DNA from: Oscillospiraceae bacterium
Lineage (GTDB): Bacteria; Bacillota; Clostridia; Oscillospirales; Oscillospiraceae
DNA: 60,781 bases
Reading direction: 5' to 3'
Assembly: GCA_017410425.1 (NCBI GenBank)
Contig: JAFQQV010000063.1
Location: forward strand, 1 to 60,781
Shown here: positions 33,666-43,248 of the stretch, piece after piece
Position numbering within the stretch: position 1 is the first letter of the stretch
How the letters are laid out: the number at the start of each line of letters is the position of its first letter
Position numbers and translations under genes: made by a program
The notes under the pieces: generated by a model
Seen by the model: the letters and a program-made list of their open reading frames with translations, nothing else
Told to the model about the DNA's origin: nothing
Databases searched by the model: none

Positions 33666-34758
33666 TATTATCAATGTTACCCGCTCCTCAATCCCTGACT
33701 TTGAGGAGTACTGCGATGAGATACGCAGTATCTGGGAAAGCCGCTGGCTGACCAATATGGGTGAAAAGCACCAGCAGCTGGAATCTGAACTGAAAAAGTA
33801 TCTGGGCAGCGAGGAAGTGGCCCTGCTGACAAACGGCCATCTTGCACTGGAGACTGCCATTGAGGCTTTTGAACTCAAGGGTGAGATTATAACCACGCCC
33901 TTTACCTTTGCCTCCACCACCCATGCCATCGTGCGCTGTGGCTGCACTCCCGTCTTCTGCGACATTGACCCTGTCACCTACACCATGGACGCAAGTAAGA
34001 TCGAGGCCCTCATCACAGAGAAGACCGTTGCCATCATGCCGGTGCATGTCTACGGCAATTTCTGCAATGTTTATGAGATTGAGCGCATTGCAAAAAAGCA
34101 CAATCTCAAGCTAATCTATGACGCAGCTCACGCCTTTGGCGCAAAGAAGGACGGGCTGAGCTCCGCCTGCTTCGGCGATGCTGCCATGTTCTCCTTCCAC
34201 GCCACCAAGGTTTTCAACACCATCGAGGGCGGCGCACTCTGCTTTAAGGGCAGTGAGCTCAAGACCCGCGTAAATGATCTTAAAAACTTCGGCATCCACG
34301 GCCCGGAAGAGGTTATGTATGTGGGCGGCAACGCCAAGATGAACGAGTTTTGCGCGGCGATGGGCCTGTGCAATCTGCGCCATCTGGACCAGTGGATTGA
34401 GGAGCGCAAGGCTGTGGTTGAACACTACCGCCAGCGCCTCGGCGGCGTGGAGGGCATAGTCCTCTGCCCCGAGCAGCCGGGTGTGGACTCAAACTATGCC
34501 TATTTCCCCGTGCTCTTTGACGGCTACAAGTATGACCGCAATCAGGTCTTCGACCGTCTGGGCGAGAATAACATAATTGCAAGAAAGTATTTCTACCCCA
34601 TCACCAACTCTTTTGACTGCTATAAGGGCCGCCCCGGCTTCGATCCGGACATGACCCCGGTGGCAAAGTTTGTGGGTGAGCGTATACTCTGCCTGCCCCT
34701 CTACGCTGGTCTCAGCCTTGAGGATGTGGACAGAATCTGCGATGTGATATTGGGGTGA
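33658..34758 (+). CDS. DegT/DnrJ/EryC1/StrS-family PLP aminotransferase
   Basis: 366 residues. These enzymes usually aminate nucleotide-linked keto-sugars. The PLP lysine is in FSFHATKVFNTIEGGALC, with IYDAAHAFGAK before it and KMNEFCAAMGLCNLRHLD after it, and TTPFTFASTTHAIVRCGC in the N-terminal half. GGAGGAAAG precedes ATG, which lies within the end of the BCCT gene. Last gene of the operon; suggests that the glycan carries an amino sugar. Confidence 0.94.
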   Translation: MSDIINVTRSSIPDFEEYCDEIRSIWESRWLTNMGEKHQQLESELKKYLGSEEVALLTNGHLALETAIEAFELKGEIITTPFTFASTTHAIVRCGCTPVFCDIDPVTYTMDASKIEALITEKTVAIMPVHVYGNFCNVYEIERIAKKHNLKLIYDAAHAFGAKKDGLSSACFGDAAMFSFHATKVFNTIEGGALCFKGSELKTRVNDLKNFGIHGPEEVMYVGGNAKMNEFCAAMGLCNLRHLDQWIEERKAVVEHYRQRLGGVEGIVLCPEQPGVDSNYAYFPVLFDGYKYDRNQVFDRLGENNIIARKYFYPITNSFDCYKGRPGFDPDMTPVAKFVGERILCLPLYAGLSLEDVDRICDVILG

Positions 34759-34760
34759 AT

Positions 34761-34808
34761 CCCCCAGCTTCGCTTTGCTCAGCAGCCCCCTTGTTAAAGG
34801 GGGCCTTT
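34761..34808 (+). repeat. TTCG-type repeat ending in a hairpin
   Basis: CCCCCAGCTTCGCTTTGC followed by GCCCCCTTGTTAAAGGGGGC, a diverged copy of the dispersed palindrome; its second hairpin followed by CTTT could also help terminate the glycan operon. Confidence 0.65.
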
Positions 34809-34813
34809 AAAAG

Positions 34814-34846
34814 AAAAGGACAGTTCCGATTCGGAACTGTCCTTTT
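34814..34846. terminator. Bidirectional terminator between convergent genes
   Basis: AAAAGGACAGTTCCG and CGGAACTGTCCTTTTT, serving the DegT operon (plus) and the aminotransferase gene (minus). Confidence 0.9.
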
Positions 34847-34857
34847 TAATGTTCATT

Positions 34858-36048
34858 TTATCTGTTATTGTATTTTTCAAGGGCGATCTTGAGGATCTCC
34901 ATAGCGCGCTTGATGTCGGGAGCGTTGATGGTATAGGCAATGCGGATCTCGTTCTTGCCGCGGCCGGGAGTGCCGTAGAAAGGCTCACCGCAGGCAAAGA
35001 GGATGGTCTCGCCATTGTCGTCAAACTCATTGAGCAGCCACATCTGGAAGTCATCAGCATCCTCAACGGGGAGGGCGGCCATGACATAGAATGCGCCTCT
35101 GGGGGTGCGGCACTTTACGCCGGGGATGGCCTGCAGACCTGCAATGCAGGTATCACGGCGCAGGCAGTACTCCTTCTTGACCTCGTCAAAGTAGCTGGGG
35201 TCAAGGTCGTAGAGAGCGGCGGAGGCAAGCTGGTCAACAGAGGGGGTAGCAAGTCTGCACTGAGCCCACTTCATGACCTGGGACATAAACTCCTTGTTCT
35301 TGGAGATGACAACACCGACGCGGGCGCCGCAGGCACTGAAGCGCTTGGAGACGGAGTCGATAACGATGACATTGTCCTTATACTCCTCATACTGCAGTGC
35401 GGAGACCAAATCGTCACTGTCATAAACAAACTCTCTGTAAACCTCGTCGCAGATGATGAAGAGATTGTGCTCCTTGGCGATGGACAGCATCAGCTGCAGC
35501 TCCTCGCGGGAGAGAACGTTGCCGGTGGGGTTACCGGGGCTGGTCATCAGAATGGCGCGGGTGTTTTCGTTGATGCAAGCCTCAACACGGGCCTTATCAG
35601 CGTAGAAGTAGCCCTCCTCAACATAGGTGGGGATGGGACGGATGGTGGCGCCGGCAAGGGTGATGGAGGTGTGGTAGTTGGGATAGAAAGGCTCAGGAAT
35701 GACGATTTCATCGCCGTCATCCAGCAATGTGGCGATGGTCATCTGCAGAGCTTCGCTGCCGCCCATGGTGGGCAGAACTTCACTGCGCTCCAGCTCAACA
35801 CCGATGCGCTTGAAGTAACGGCGCACAGAGTCAACATACTCGTTGATACCGGAGGAAGGTGCGTAGGAAAGGACGGGGTCTGCATAATTTGCAAGGGCCT
35901 CGTAGTACGCTTTCGGAGTGGCGACATCGGGCTGACCGATATTCAGGTGATATATTTTAATGCCGCGCGCCTTGGCCGCATCAGCATAAGGATTGAATTT
36001 GCGCATGGGAGAGAGTCTGCAGCGGTCCATTTTGGAAGAAAGCTTCAT
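34858..36048 (-). CDS. Class I/II PLP-dependent aminotransferase
   Basis: 396 residues, fold type I, related to AspC/aromatic aminotransferases. YHLNIGQPDVATPKAYYEAL, the NPTG motif in MTSPGNPTGNVLSREELQL, DEVYREFVYD, the PLP lysine in DSVSKRFSACGARVG, and the C-terminal RIAYTI arginine are all present. Donor and acceptor cannot be assigned. AAAGGGG precedes ATG at 36048. Monocistronic; divergent from addB. Confidence 0.9.
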   Translation of the reverse strand: MKLSSKMDRCRLSPMRKFNPYADAAKARGIKIYHLNIGQPDVATPKAYYEALANYADPVLSYAPSSGINEYVDSVRRYFKRIGVELERSEVLPTMGGSEALQMTIATLLDDGDEIVIPEPFYPNYHTSITLAGATIRPIPTYVEEGYFYADKARVEACINENTRAILMTSPGNPTGNVLSREELQLMLSIAKEHNLFIICDEVYREFVYDSDDLVSALQYEEYKDNVIVIDSVSKRFSACGARVGVVISKNKEFMSQVMKWAQCRLATPSVDQLASAALYDLDPSYFDEVKKEYCLRRDTCIAGLQAIPGVKCRTPRGAFYVMAALPVEDADDFQMWLLNEFDDNGETILFACGEPFYGTPGRGKNEIRIAYTINAPDIKRAMEILKIALEKYNNR

Positions 36049-36169
36049 GTTGTTGGCCCCTTTCTTTGATATATATTTTTTCAGTTTCCATGCGAAACAT
36101 ACCTAATATTAAAGCACACTTTAAGACAATAATCAATAAAAGACTTAAAATTAACATTATTCCATCTAC

Positions 36170-36198
36170 TTGTATAGGAATTAATGTTTTGGTAGAAT
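36170..36198 (+). promoter_or_regulatory. Possible sigma-A promoter of addBA
   Basis: TTGTAT and TAGAAT, 17-bp spacer, 38 bases before the addB ATG. Confidence 0.5.
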
Positions 36199-36236
36199 AG
36201 GATAAGACAAAATCACCAAAAAGCGAGGGCAAGCAG

Positions 36237-39200
36237 ATGCTCAGATTTATAATCGGCCCCGCCGGCAGCGGCAAGACAGCCTCTGTCATGGCGGAGATAA
36301 AAGCGAATATGGCCTTGGAAATCGCCGGCAGCATCATTATAGTGCCTGAGCAGTACAGCCATGAGGCGGAGCGGGAGCTCTGCCGGGTCTGCGGCGACAG
36401 GCTGAGCCTTTATGCGGAGGTGCTGAGCTTCACCGGCCTTGCCCGCAGCGTTGCGCGAAAACAGGGCGGCACCGCAGCCCCCTGGCTTGACAAGGGCGGC
36501 AGGCTTCTGTGCATGGCCCTTGCCATGAAGAATGTGGGCAGCCGTCTCAAGGTCTACTCCGCAGCCCGGCACCGGGCTGAGATGCAAAGCCTGCTGCTCG
36601 CTGCGGTGGATGAGCTGAAAACCGCGAGGCTGACTGCCGACATGCTGCTCTCTGCCGCGGCGGACTGCCCGGATGCGCTGGGAGACAAGCTTTCTGACCT
36701 TGCCCTGGTGCTGGAGGCCTATGACGCGGTGGTTGCAAACGGCAGGGCAGACCCTGCCGACAGGCTCAGTATCCTTGCCCGGCAGATAGAGGAAGGGGAG
36801 AGCCTTGAGGGCAGGAAAATATACATTGACGGCTTTGTGGACTTTACCCGCCAGCAGCAGGAGGTGCTGCGGGCGCTGATGGCAAAGGGCGCGGAGCTGA
36901 GCTTCTGCTTTACCATGGACAGCCTTGATGGGGACAGCGAAATCTATGAGCTTTCCCGCCGGGCGGCCCGGAGCCTCATTGCTGCGGCAAAGGAGCTGGG
37001 ACTGGAGGTGGACGTGCAGCGCAGGCAGGGCGGCAGAGCCGGGGCCATGGGCTTTTTTGCGGAAAATATGTTCAGCTACGGCGCGGAGAAATATTCCGGG
37101 GCGGACAGGCCCCTGCGCCTTTACAGAACGGAGAGCATGGCTGCCGAGTGCGAGCAGGCTGCTGCTCTCTGCCTTGAACTGGTGCGGGACCAGGGCTGCC
37201 GCTGGCGGGATATTGCCATCTGCGTGCGGGGCTTTGAGGATTACCGCGGCACGCTGGAAAGCGTGTTCCGGCTTTACGATGTACCTCTGTTCACTGCCGG
37301 GCGCAGCGATATGCTGTCAAAGCCGCTGCCGGCGCTGATCAGCTATGCCTACGCCGTGATTCAGGGCGGCTGGGCCGTGGACGATGTTATAAGCTATATG
37401 CGCACAGGCCTCAGCGGGCTTACTGAAACGGACTGCGATGAGCTTGAAAACTACATCTTCAAGTGGCAGATCCGGGGCAGCGCATGGCAGAGAATAAAGG
37501 ACTGGCGGCAGCATCCCGGCGGCTACGGCAAGGATTACGACGAAAAGAGCGAGCAGCAGCTAAAAACAATTAACGAGTTGCGCCGGAAGCTGGCAAGGCC
37601 GCTGAATAAATTCCAGAAGGATTCTGAGGCGGCGGAGACTGCGCTGCAGCACTGCATGGCATTAAGCGGCCTGTTCCAGAATCTGAGGCTGCCCGAACTT
37701 TTGAAGGAGCGGGCCGAGAAGCTGGTGGCCCTTGGCCGGGAGAAACAGGCGGCAGAGTACCGCCAGCTCTGGGACATTGTGGTTTCCTCCCTGGAGCAGT
37801 GCGCCGCCATACTGGGCGACAGCCCCATGGACAGCTTTGAGTTTTCCAGGCTCTACACCCTGATGCTGTCAAAATATGATATTGGCACCATACCTGTGGC
37901 GCTGGACAGAGTCTCCGCCGGTGACTTTGACCGCAACCGCAGGCGAAATATAAAGCACCTTATCGTCCTTGGCGCCAGCGACCAACGCCTGCCAAGGGCG
38001 GAGGAGAGCACCGGGGTATTCTCCGGCGACGAGCGCCAGCGTCTGCTGGAGCTGGATATTGATCTTGGCTCCGGAGGCGAGAGCGAGCTATGGCGCGAGT
38101 TTTCACTTATCTACAACACCCTGAGTATGCCATCTGAGTCTCTGAGCCTCTGCTGCCCGGTGGCGGACAGCAGCGGGGCAGAGCTGCGCCCGGCCTTCGT
38201 CTTTAACAGGGCGGCAGCCCTCTTTGACATTCAGGCGGAAAACAGCGACTTATCCCGCCTGCGTATGTCGGCTGTCAATCCTGCTCTCGGCCTTGCGGCC
38301 CAGGGCATAAGAGGTGGCGGAGCTCGCGAAAATGCCGCAAGGCAGTATTTTGAGGACTATGCGCCCGAGCGCATGAAATCCCTTGAGGCGGCGGCAAAGA
38401 TGCGCCGGGGAAGTCTGTCGGCCAAGAGCGTGGACAGGCTTTACGGCAAGAAACTCTATGTCAGCGCATCAAGGATAGACAAGTTTGCCTCCTGCCGCTT
38501 TGCCTACTTCTGCCAGTACGGCCTGAAGGCAAAGCCCTATGAGCCGGCGGGCTTCAAGCCGCCGGAGATAGGCACCTTCATGCACTATCTGCTGGAGAAT
38601 ACCGCCCGGGATGTGCTGGCAAAGGGCGGCTTCAAGGCGGTGGACAACAGGACGCTCAGGGAAATTACTGACGGCTATGTCCAGCGCTTCGTGGCGGAGG
38701 AGCTCAACGATTTTCAGGAGAAATCCAGCCGCTTTATATACCTTTTCAAGCGCATATGCAGCGATGCCTATGCCGTTGTGGAGGACATGGCGGAGGAACT
38801 GCGGCGCTCTGAATTTGTACCGCTGGACTTTGAATTGGACTTTTCCAAGGCCGAGGACCTGCCTCCGCTGGAGCTGGGCGAGGGGGACAATCGCCTTGTG
38901 CTCACCGGCATTGCAGACCGGGTGGACGGCTGGCTGCACGATGGTAAGCTATACCTGCGCGTGGTGGACTATAAGACCGGCAGGAAGGAATTTGACCTTT
39001 CCGACATTTACTACGGTATGAACCTGCAGATGCTGATGTATCTTTTCGCCCTGAAAAACGGGGGCGAGCAGCGCTACAAGCATGAGGTTCTGCCCGGCGG
39101 CGTGATGTATATCCCGGCAAGAAGCCCCTTTGTCAGCATGGACAGGGGCGAGGATGATGACAAAATTGTCTCCGAGCGGGCCAAGGAGCTGAGACGCAGC

Positions 39201-39566
39201 GGGCTTATTCTTGATGATGCCGCCATGCAGGAGGCCTGGGAGCAGGGCAGCGACAAGCGCTATATCCCCATAAAGCTGCGCTATGGCAAGCCTGTCACCG
39301 ATTCCATTGCGGATGCGGAAAAGCTTGGCAGCCTTAACCGGCACATTGAAAAGAGCCTTAAGGAGATGGCGGCAGGCCTGCGGCAGGGCAGCATCGCCGC
39401 CGACCCATATTACCGCAGCCAGCAGGAGAACGCCTGCATGAACTGCGAATTTTACGAAGCCTGTCACTTTTCCGATGGTACAAACGGCGAAAGCTGCCGT
39501 TATCAGCCGAAGCTGAGCACGGAAAAGGTTTGGGCGCTGATGGAGGAGGCGGAGCAAAATGGCTGA
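36237..39566 (+). CDS. addB: AddB, ATP-dependent helicase/nuclease subunit B
   Basis: 1109 residues; with AddA processes double-strand breaks for RecA (the Firmicute RecBCD counterpart). The N-terminal LRFIIGPAGSGKTASVMAEI holds a Walker A-like site. The C-terminal nuclease has LRVVDYKTGRKEFDLSDIYY. The iron-sulfur cysteines are present: KFASCRFAYFC before the nuclease and ENACMNCEFYEACHF after it. The spacing fits the AddB 4Fe-4S cluster. The ribosome site is weak (GAGGGCAAG). It overlaps addA by 8 bases. Confidence 0.95.
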   Translation: MLRFIIGPAGSGKTASVMAEIKANMALEIAGSIIIVPEQYSHEAERELCRVCGDRLSLYAEVLSFTGLARSVARKQGGTAAPWLDKGGRLLCMALAMKNVGSRLKVYSAARHRAEMQSLLLAAVDELKTARLTADMLLSAAADCPDALGDKLSDLALVLEAYDAVVANGRADPADRLSILARQIEEGESLEGRKIYIDGFVDFTRQQQEVLRALMAKGAELSFCFTMDSLDGDSEIYELSRRAARSLIAAAKELGLEVDVQRRQGGRAGAMGFFAENMFSYGAEKYSGADRPLRLYRTESMAAECEQAAALCLELVRDQGCRWRDIAICVRGFEDYRGTLESVFRLYDVPLFTAGRSDMLSKPLPALISYAYAVIQGGWAVDDVISYMRTGLSGLTETDCDELENYIFKWQIRGSAWQRIKDWRQHPGGYGKDYDEKSEQQLKTINELRRKLARPLNKFQKDSEAAETALQHCMALSGLFQNLRLPELLKERAEKLVALGREKQAAEYRQLWDIVVSSLEQCAAILGDSPMDSFEFSRLYTLMLSKYDIGTIPVALDRVSAGDFDRNRRRNIKHLIVLGASDQRLPRAEESTGVFSGDERQRLLELDIDLGSGGESELWREFSLIYNTLSMPSESLSLCCPVADSSGAELRPAFVFNRAAALFDIQAENSDLSRLRMSAVNPALGLAAQGIRGGGARENAARQYFEDYAPERMKSLEAAAKMRRGSLSAKSVDRLYGKKLYVSASRIDKFASCRFAYFCQYGLKAKPYEPAGFKPPEIGTFMHYLLENTARDVLAKGGFKAVDNRTLREITDGYVQRFVAEELNDFQEKSSRFIYLFKRICSDAYAVVEDMAEELRRSEFVPLDFELDFSKAEDLPPLELGEGDNRLVLTGIADRVDGWLHDGKLYLRVVDYKTGRKEFDLSDIYYGMNLQMLMYLFALKNGGEQRYKHEVLPGGVMYIPARSPFVSMDRGEDDDKIVSERAKELRRSGLILDDAAMQEAWEQGSDKRYIPIKLRYGKPVTDSIADAEKLGSLNRHIEKSLKEMAAGLRQGSIAADPYYRSQQENACMNCEFYEACHFSDGTNGESCRYQPKLSTEKVWALMEEAEQNG

Positions 39567-42500
39567 GTTCAAGCCCACAATTTCACAGGCGGCGGCCATT
39601 AATGCCAGAGGCAGCTCGGTGCTGGTCTCGGCGGCGGCAGGCTCCGGCAAAACCAAGGTGCTCACCGAGAGGCTGATGGCCTATATCTGCGACAATGAAA
39701 ATCCCAGGGATGTGGACAGCTTCCTTATAATCACCTATACCCGGGCCGCGGCGGCGGAGCTTCGGGGCAGGATAATGGAGGAGCTGGCAAAGCGCCTTGC
39801 CTCAGAGCCCGGCAACAAACGCTTAAGACGGCAGAACGCCCTTGTGCAGCGGGCACAGATAGGCACCATACACAGCTTCTGCGCCCAACTGCTGCGGGAA
39901 AACTGCCAGCTACTGGCCCTGAGCCCGGACTTCAAGATAGTTGAGGAGGAGCGGGCTGCCCAGATGCGCGCCACTGCTTTGGAGCGGGTGCTGGAAAAGC
40001 GCTACGATAATATTGATGAGAGCCCGGCCTTTCGCGCTCTGGCAGACACCGTGGGCGAGGGCCGTGACGACCGGAAGCTTGCAGAGCTGGTGCTGAGCCT
40101 GCACACAAGAATGCAGTGCCACCCCCGGCCTGACAAATGGGCCGCCGAACAGGTGCAGCTATTAAAGAGCGGGGCAGAGGACATAGCCCAGACCCCGTGG
40201 GGTGCGGAGATGCTGGAATACGCATTCGAGCAGGCGGAGTACTGGTCTGATGAGATGGACAGGCTCATGAGCCTTATCGTCTCCGTGCCGGAGATTGAAA
40301 AGGCTTATAAGGCAAGCTTCGAGACTACGGTCGAGCAGATCCGAGAGCTTAAGCGCTCTGTGCGCCTTGGCTGGGACAGGGCCAGAGACTGCCTGCCTAT
40401 AGACTTTCCGCGCCTTGGCGGGCCAAGAAAGAACCCGGATCCCGCGCTGGCGGAGATGCTGAAGGCCCGGCGCGAGGCCTGCAAGGACAGCATGAAAAAG
40501 CTTGCAGCTGCCCTGGAGGCAGATTCGCAGACCTTGCTCCGTGAGCTTGCAGAGACAGCGCCCGCCATGGAAGAGCTGCTGGCGCTGACACTGGACTTTG
40601 ACAAAGCCTATGCCAAAGATAAGCGCAGCCGGGGGCTTGTGGACTACTCCGATCTGGAGCACATGGCGGTGGAGCTTTTGTGTGATAAGGAGGGGCATCC
40701 CACAGCTCTGGCCCGGCAGCTCAGCCGACGCTACAGCGAGATAATGGTTGACGAGTATCAGGACGTAAGTCGGGTACAGGAGAGCATTTTCACCGCCCTT
40801 TCCGGGGATGGGAAAAAGCTTTTCATGGTGGGCGATGTGAAGCAGTCCATCTACCGCTTCCGCCTTGCGGACCCTGAGATTTTTACAGAGAAATATTTGA
40901 GCTACTCTGACGATGCCGCCCCGGGTGAGCCGAGACGCATACTGCTGAGAGAAAACTTCCGCTCGAGGCGGGAAATTCTGGATGGGGCCAACGCGGTGTT
41001 TTCCCTCTGCATGTCAAGGGAACTGGGCGACATTGACTATGACGAAAATGCGGCTCTGGTCTGCGGTGCGGACTGGTATGAGGGCGAGGGAGTAAAGCCT
41101 GAGCTTCTGCTGCTGGAGCTGCCGGAGACAGAGGGCGGCGAGAGCCCGGACAAGGTCCGCCTTGAGGCAGAATTTGTGGCTGAAAAGATAAAGCAGCTTG
41201 TGGAAAGCGGCGCCACTGTCACAGTGCCCGGCGGCGAGAGGCCCATGGAGTATGGCGATGTGGCCATACTTCTGCGCTCAGCCAATGCTGTGGGCGGCGT
41301 GTACCGGCAGGCCCTGAGCAAGCTGGGCATAGCCTCCGGCGGCGCACAGAGCGGGGAGTTTTTCCAGTCGGTGGAAGTCTCCACCCTGATGAGCATGCTC
41401 TCCGTTATGGATAATCCCCACAAGGACATTGCACTTATTGCGGTGCTGCGCTCGCCTGCACTGGGCTTTACGCCGGACGAGCTGAGCATGATACGCGCTG
41501 CCGACAAGGAGGGGGATTTCTACTCTGCCTTGTGCAAGGCTGCGGAAGAAAATGAAAAATGCCGGAACTTTATTGAGCGGCTTTCCGCCCTTCGCGCTGC
41601 TGCGGCGGATATGAGCGCGGCAGAAAGCGTCTGGCAGATTATTGACGAGTTTGACCTTCTGGCAATCTGCTCCGCCATGGACGATGGCGCAAAGCGCAGG
41701 GCAAGGCTTATGGAATTGACAGAGCTGGCAGAGGTCTTTGAAAAGGGCGAGTACCGGGGCCTGCACCGCTTTGTGCTCTGGCTGCAGGCGCTGAGAGAGA
41801 AGGGGCAGGAGATAGCCTCCGGCGGCAGCTTTGATTCCGCCGTACAGATTATGACGGTGCACAAGTCCAAGGGTCTGGAGTTCCCGGTGGTTTTCCTCTG
41901 CGATAGCTCCCGGCGCTTCAACGCCCAGGACAGAAAGGAGACTGTGCTGGTGCATCCCAAGCTGGGCCTTGGCCCCAAGCTTGTGGCCTTAAAGCGCAGG
42001 GTTAAGTACCCAACCCTTGCCCGCACGGCTATCAGCCGCCGTATAGCAAAGGAAGACCTGTCCGAGGAGATGCGCCTTCTGTATGTTGCTTTGACCCGCG
42101 CAAAAGAGCGGCTTTACATCACAGCCACCATGAAAAATCCCCATGACTTTGTGGAAAAGGCGGAGGCCATTGTCACAAGCCCCATGTCTCCGGAGCTTCT
42201 GAGCCGGGCAAGCAATATGGCCACATGGCTCACTTACGCCTGCATTGCAGACGGCGGGCGGCATCTGGAGATGAAGTATTGCCCCCTCACCGACAGCGGC
42301 GCGGATACAGAGGAAAGCGTTGAACGCAGGACAGTTGACGAGGCCACGCTCATTGAGCTGGAGCGGAAGCTGAGCTTTCGCTATGCACACGAGGCGGCCC
42401 AGAGCCTGCCCTCAAAGCTCACTGCAACGGAGCTAAAGGGCCGGGAGACGGAGGAGAGCGACCTGGACGGCGAAAGCCTTGTAAAGCAGCTGAACTTCTC

Positions 42501-43050
42501 CTTCCCCATGCCGGATCTGGGCGGGGAGGACAGACCCCTGCGCGCTGCCGAGCGGGGCGTTGCCACCCACCTTGTGCTGCAGTACATGGACTTTGAAAAG
42601 GGCCGCCGGCGCGAGGGTATAAAGAGCGAAATCCAGCGCCTTGAGGCCGAGGGCTTTATATCCCAAAGAGAAGCCAAGGCGGTAAATGTCTCCGCCATTG
42701 AAAGACTTTTTGCATCCCCCCTTGGAAAGCGGATGGCGAAGGCCGAAAAGCAGCTGAGAGAGTTTCGCTTCTCACTGCTGATGGATGCGGAGGACATTGA
42801 ACCCGGTGCGAAGGGCGAAGAGCTTTTGCTGCAGGGCGTTGTGGACTGCTGCATCGAGGAAGAGGGCGGCCTTGTGATCATCGACTATAAGACCGACGCC
42901 GTGTATGATGAAAGTCAGCTCAAGCTCAGGGCGGAGCACTACAGGCCCCAGCTCATGGCCTATGCCAAGGCTCTGAGCCGGATACTGGACAAGCCGGTGA
43001 AGGAATGTCTGCTCTTTTTCCTCTCCACAGGGGATGAGTATAAACTGTAA
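39559..43050 (+). CDS. addA: AddA, ATP-dependent helicase/nuclease subunit A
   Basis: 1163 residues, SF1 helicase plus RecB-type nuclease. Motif I SAAAGSGKTKVLTERLMAYI, motif Ia IITYTRAAAAELRGRI, motif II EIMVDEYQDVSRVQE, motif III FMVGDVKQSIYRFRLADPEI, motif V TVHKSKGLEFPVVFLC and motif VI MRLLYVALTRAKERLYI are all intact. The C-terminal nuclease has LVIIDYKTDAVYDESQLK. Coupled to addB by an 8-base overlap. No terminator is obvious, only a repeat. Confidence 0.96.
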   Translation: MAEFKPTISQAAAINARGSSVLVSAAAGSGKTKVLTERLMAYICDNENPRDVDSFLIITYTRAAAAELRGRIMEELAKRLASEPGNKRLRRQNALVQRAQIGTIHSFCAQLLRENCQLLALSPDFKIVEEERAAQMRATALERVLEKRYDNIDESPAFRALADTVGEGRDDRKLAELVLSLHTRMQCHPRPDKWAAEQVQLLKSGAEDIAQTPWGAEMLEYAFEQAEYWSDEMDRLMSLIVSVPEIEKAYKASFETTVEQIRELKRSVRLGWDRARDCLPIDFPRLGGPRKNPDPALAEMLKARREACKDSMKKLAAALEADSQTLLRELAETAPAMEELLALTLDFDKAYAKDKRSRGLVDYSDLEHMAVELLCDKEGHPTALARQLSRRYSEIMVDEYQDVSRVQESIFTALSGDGKKLFMVGDVKQSIYRFRLADPEIFTEKYLSYSDDAAPGEPRRILLRENFRSRREILDGANAVFSLCMSRELGDIDYDENAALVCGADWYEGEGVKPELLLLELPETEGGESPDKVRLEAEFVAEKIKQLVESGATVTVPGGERPMEYGDVAILLRSANAVGGVYRQALSKLGIASGGAQSGEFFQSVEVSTLMSMLSVMDNPHKDIALIAVLRSPALGFTPDELSMIRAADKEGDFYSALCKAAEENEKCRNFIERLSALRAAAADMSAAESVWQIIDEFDLLAICSAMDDGAKRRARLMELTELAEVFEKGEYRGLHRFVLWLQALREKGQEIASGGSFDSAVQIMTVHKSKGLEFPVVFLCDSSRRFNAQDRKETVLVHPKLGLGPKLVALKRRVKYPTLARTAISRRIAKEDLSEEMRLLYVALTRAKERLYITATMKNPHDFVEKAEAIVTSPMSPELLSRASNMATWLTYACIADGGRHLEMKYCPLTDSGADTEESVERRTVDEATLIELERKLSFRYAHEAAQSLPSKLTATELKGRETEESDLDGESLVKQLNFSFPMPDLGGEDRPLRAAERGVATHLVLQYMDFEKGRRREGIKSEIQRLEAEGFISQREAKAVNVSAIERLFASPLGKRMAKAEKQLREFRFSLLMDAEDIEPGAKGEELLLQGVVDCCIEEEGGLVIIDYKTDAVYDESQLKLRAEHYRPQLMAYAKALSRILDKPVKECLLFFLSTGDEYKL

Positions 43051-43053
43051 TAA

Positions 43054-43161
43054 GGTGGCCCTCTCAGTCTCGCTTCGCTCGCCAGCTCCCCCAGAGGGGG
43101 AGCCAAGAAACTTGCCTCTCCCTTTGGGAGAGGTGGCACGGTGAAACCGTGACGGAGAGGG
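43054..43161. repeat. TTCG-type palindromic repeat, double copy
   Basis: GGCCCTCTCAGTCTCGCTTCG, CTCGCCAGCTCCCCCAGAGG and GGGAGCC (broken for length), then a second module CCTCTCCCTTTGGGAGAGG with GTGAAACCGTGACGGAGAGG. It makes up most of the addA-murT gap. Confidence 0.82.
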
Positions 43162-43180
43162 ATCATTTTTTCCTATTTTC

Positions 43181-43210
43181 TTGACTGGCTGAATATATTT
43201 GGACTATAAT
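43181..43210 (+). promoter_or_regulatory. Sigma-A promoter of murT
   Basis: TTGACT and TATAAT with an 18-bp spacer, 38 bases before the ATG. Confidence 0.8.
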
Positions 43211-43248
43211 AAACTGTTGTAAGCATCTATTCCCAAGGAGCAATTTTT

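Noticed and set aside
32400-33977. 525-codon minus-strand frame over the BCCT gene
   Set aside because: The plus strand encodes the BCCT signature; the minus frame is His/Gln-rich shadow sequence.
26188-34758. Capsule locus with complete Wzx/Wzy system
   Set aside because: Flippase and transferases are present, but no polymerase, initiating transferase or chain-length regulator is visible.
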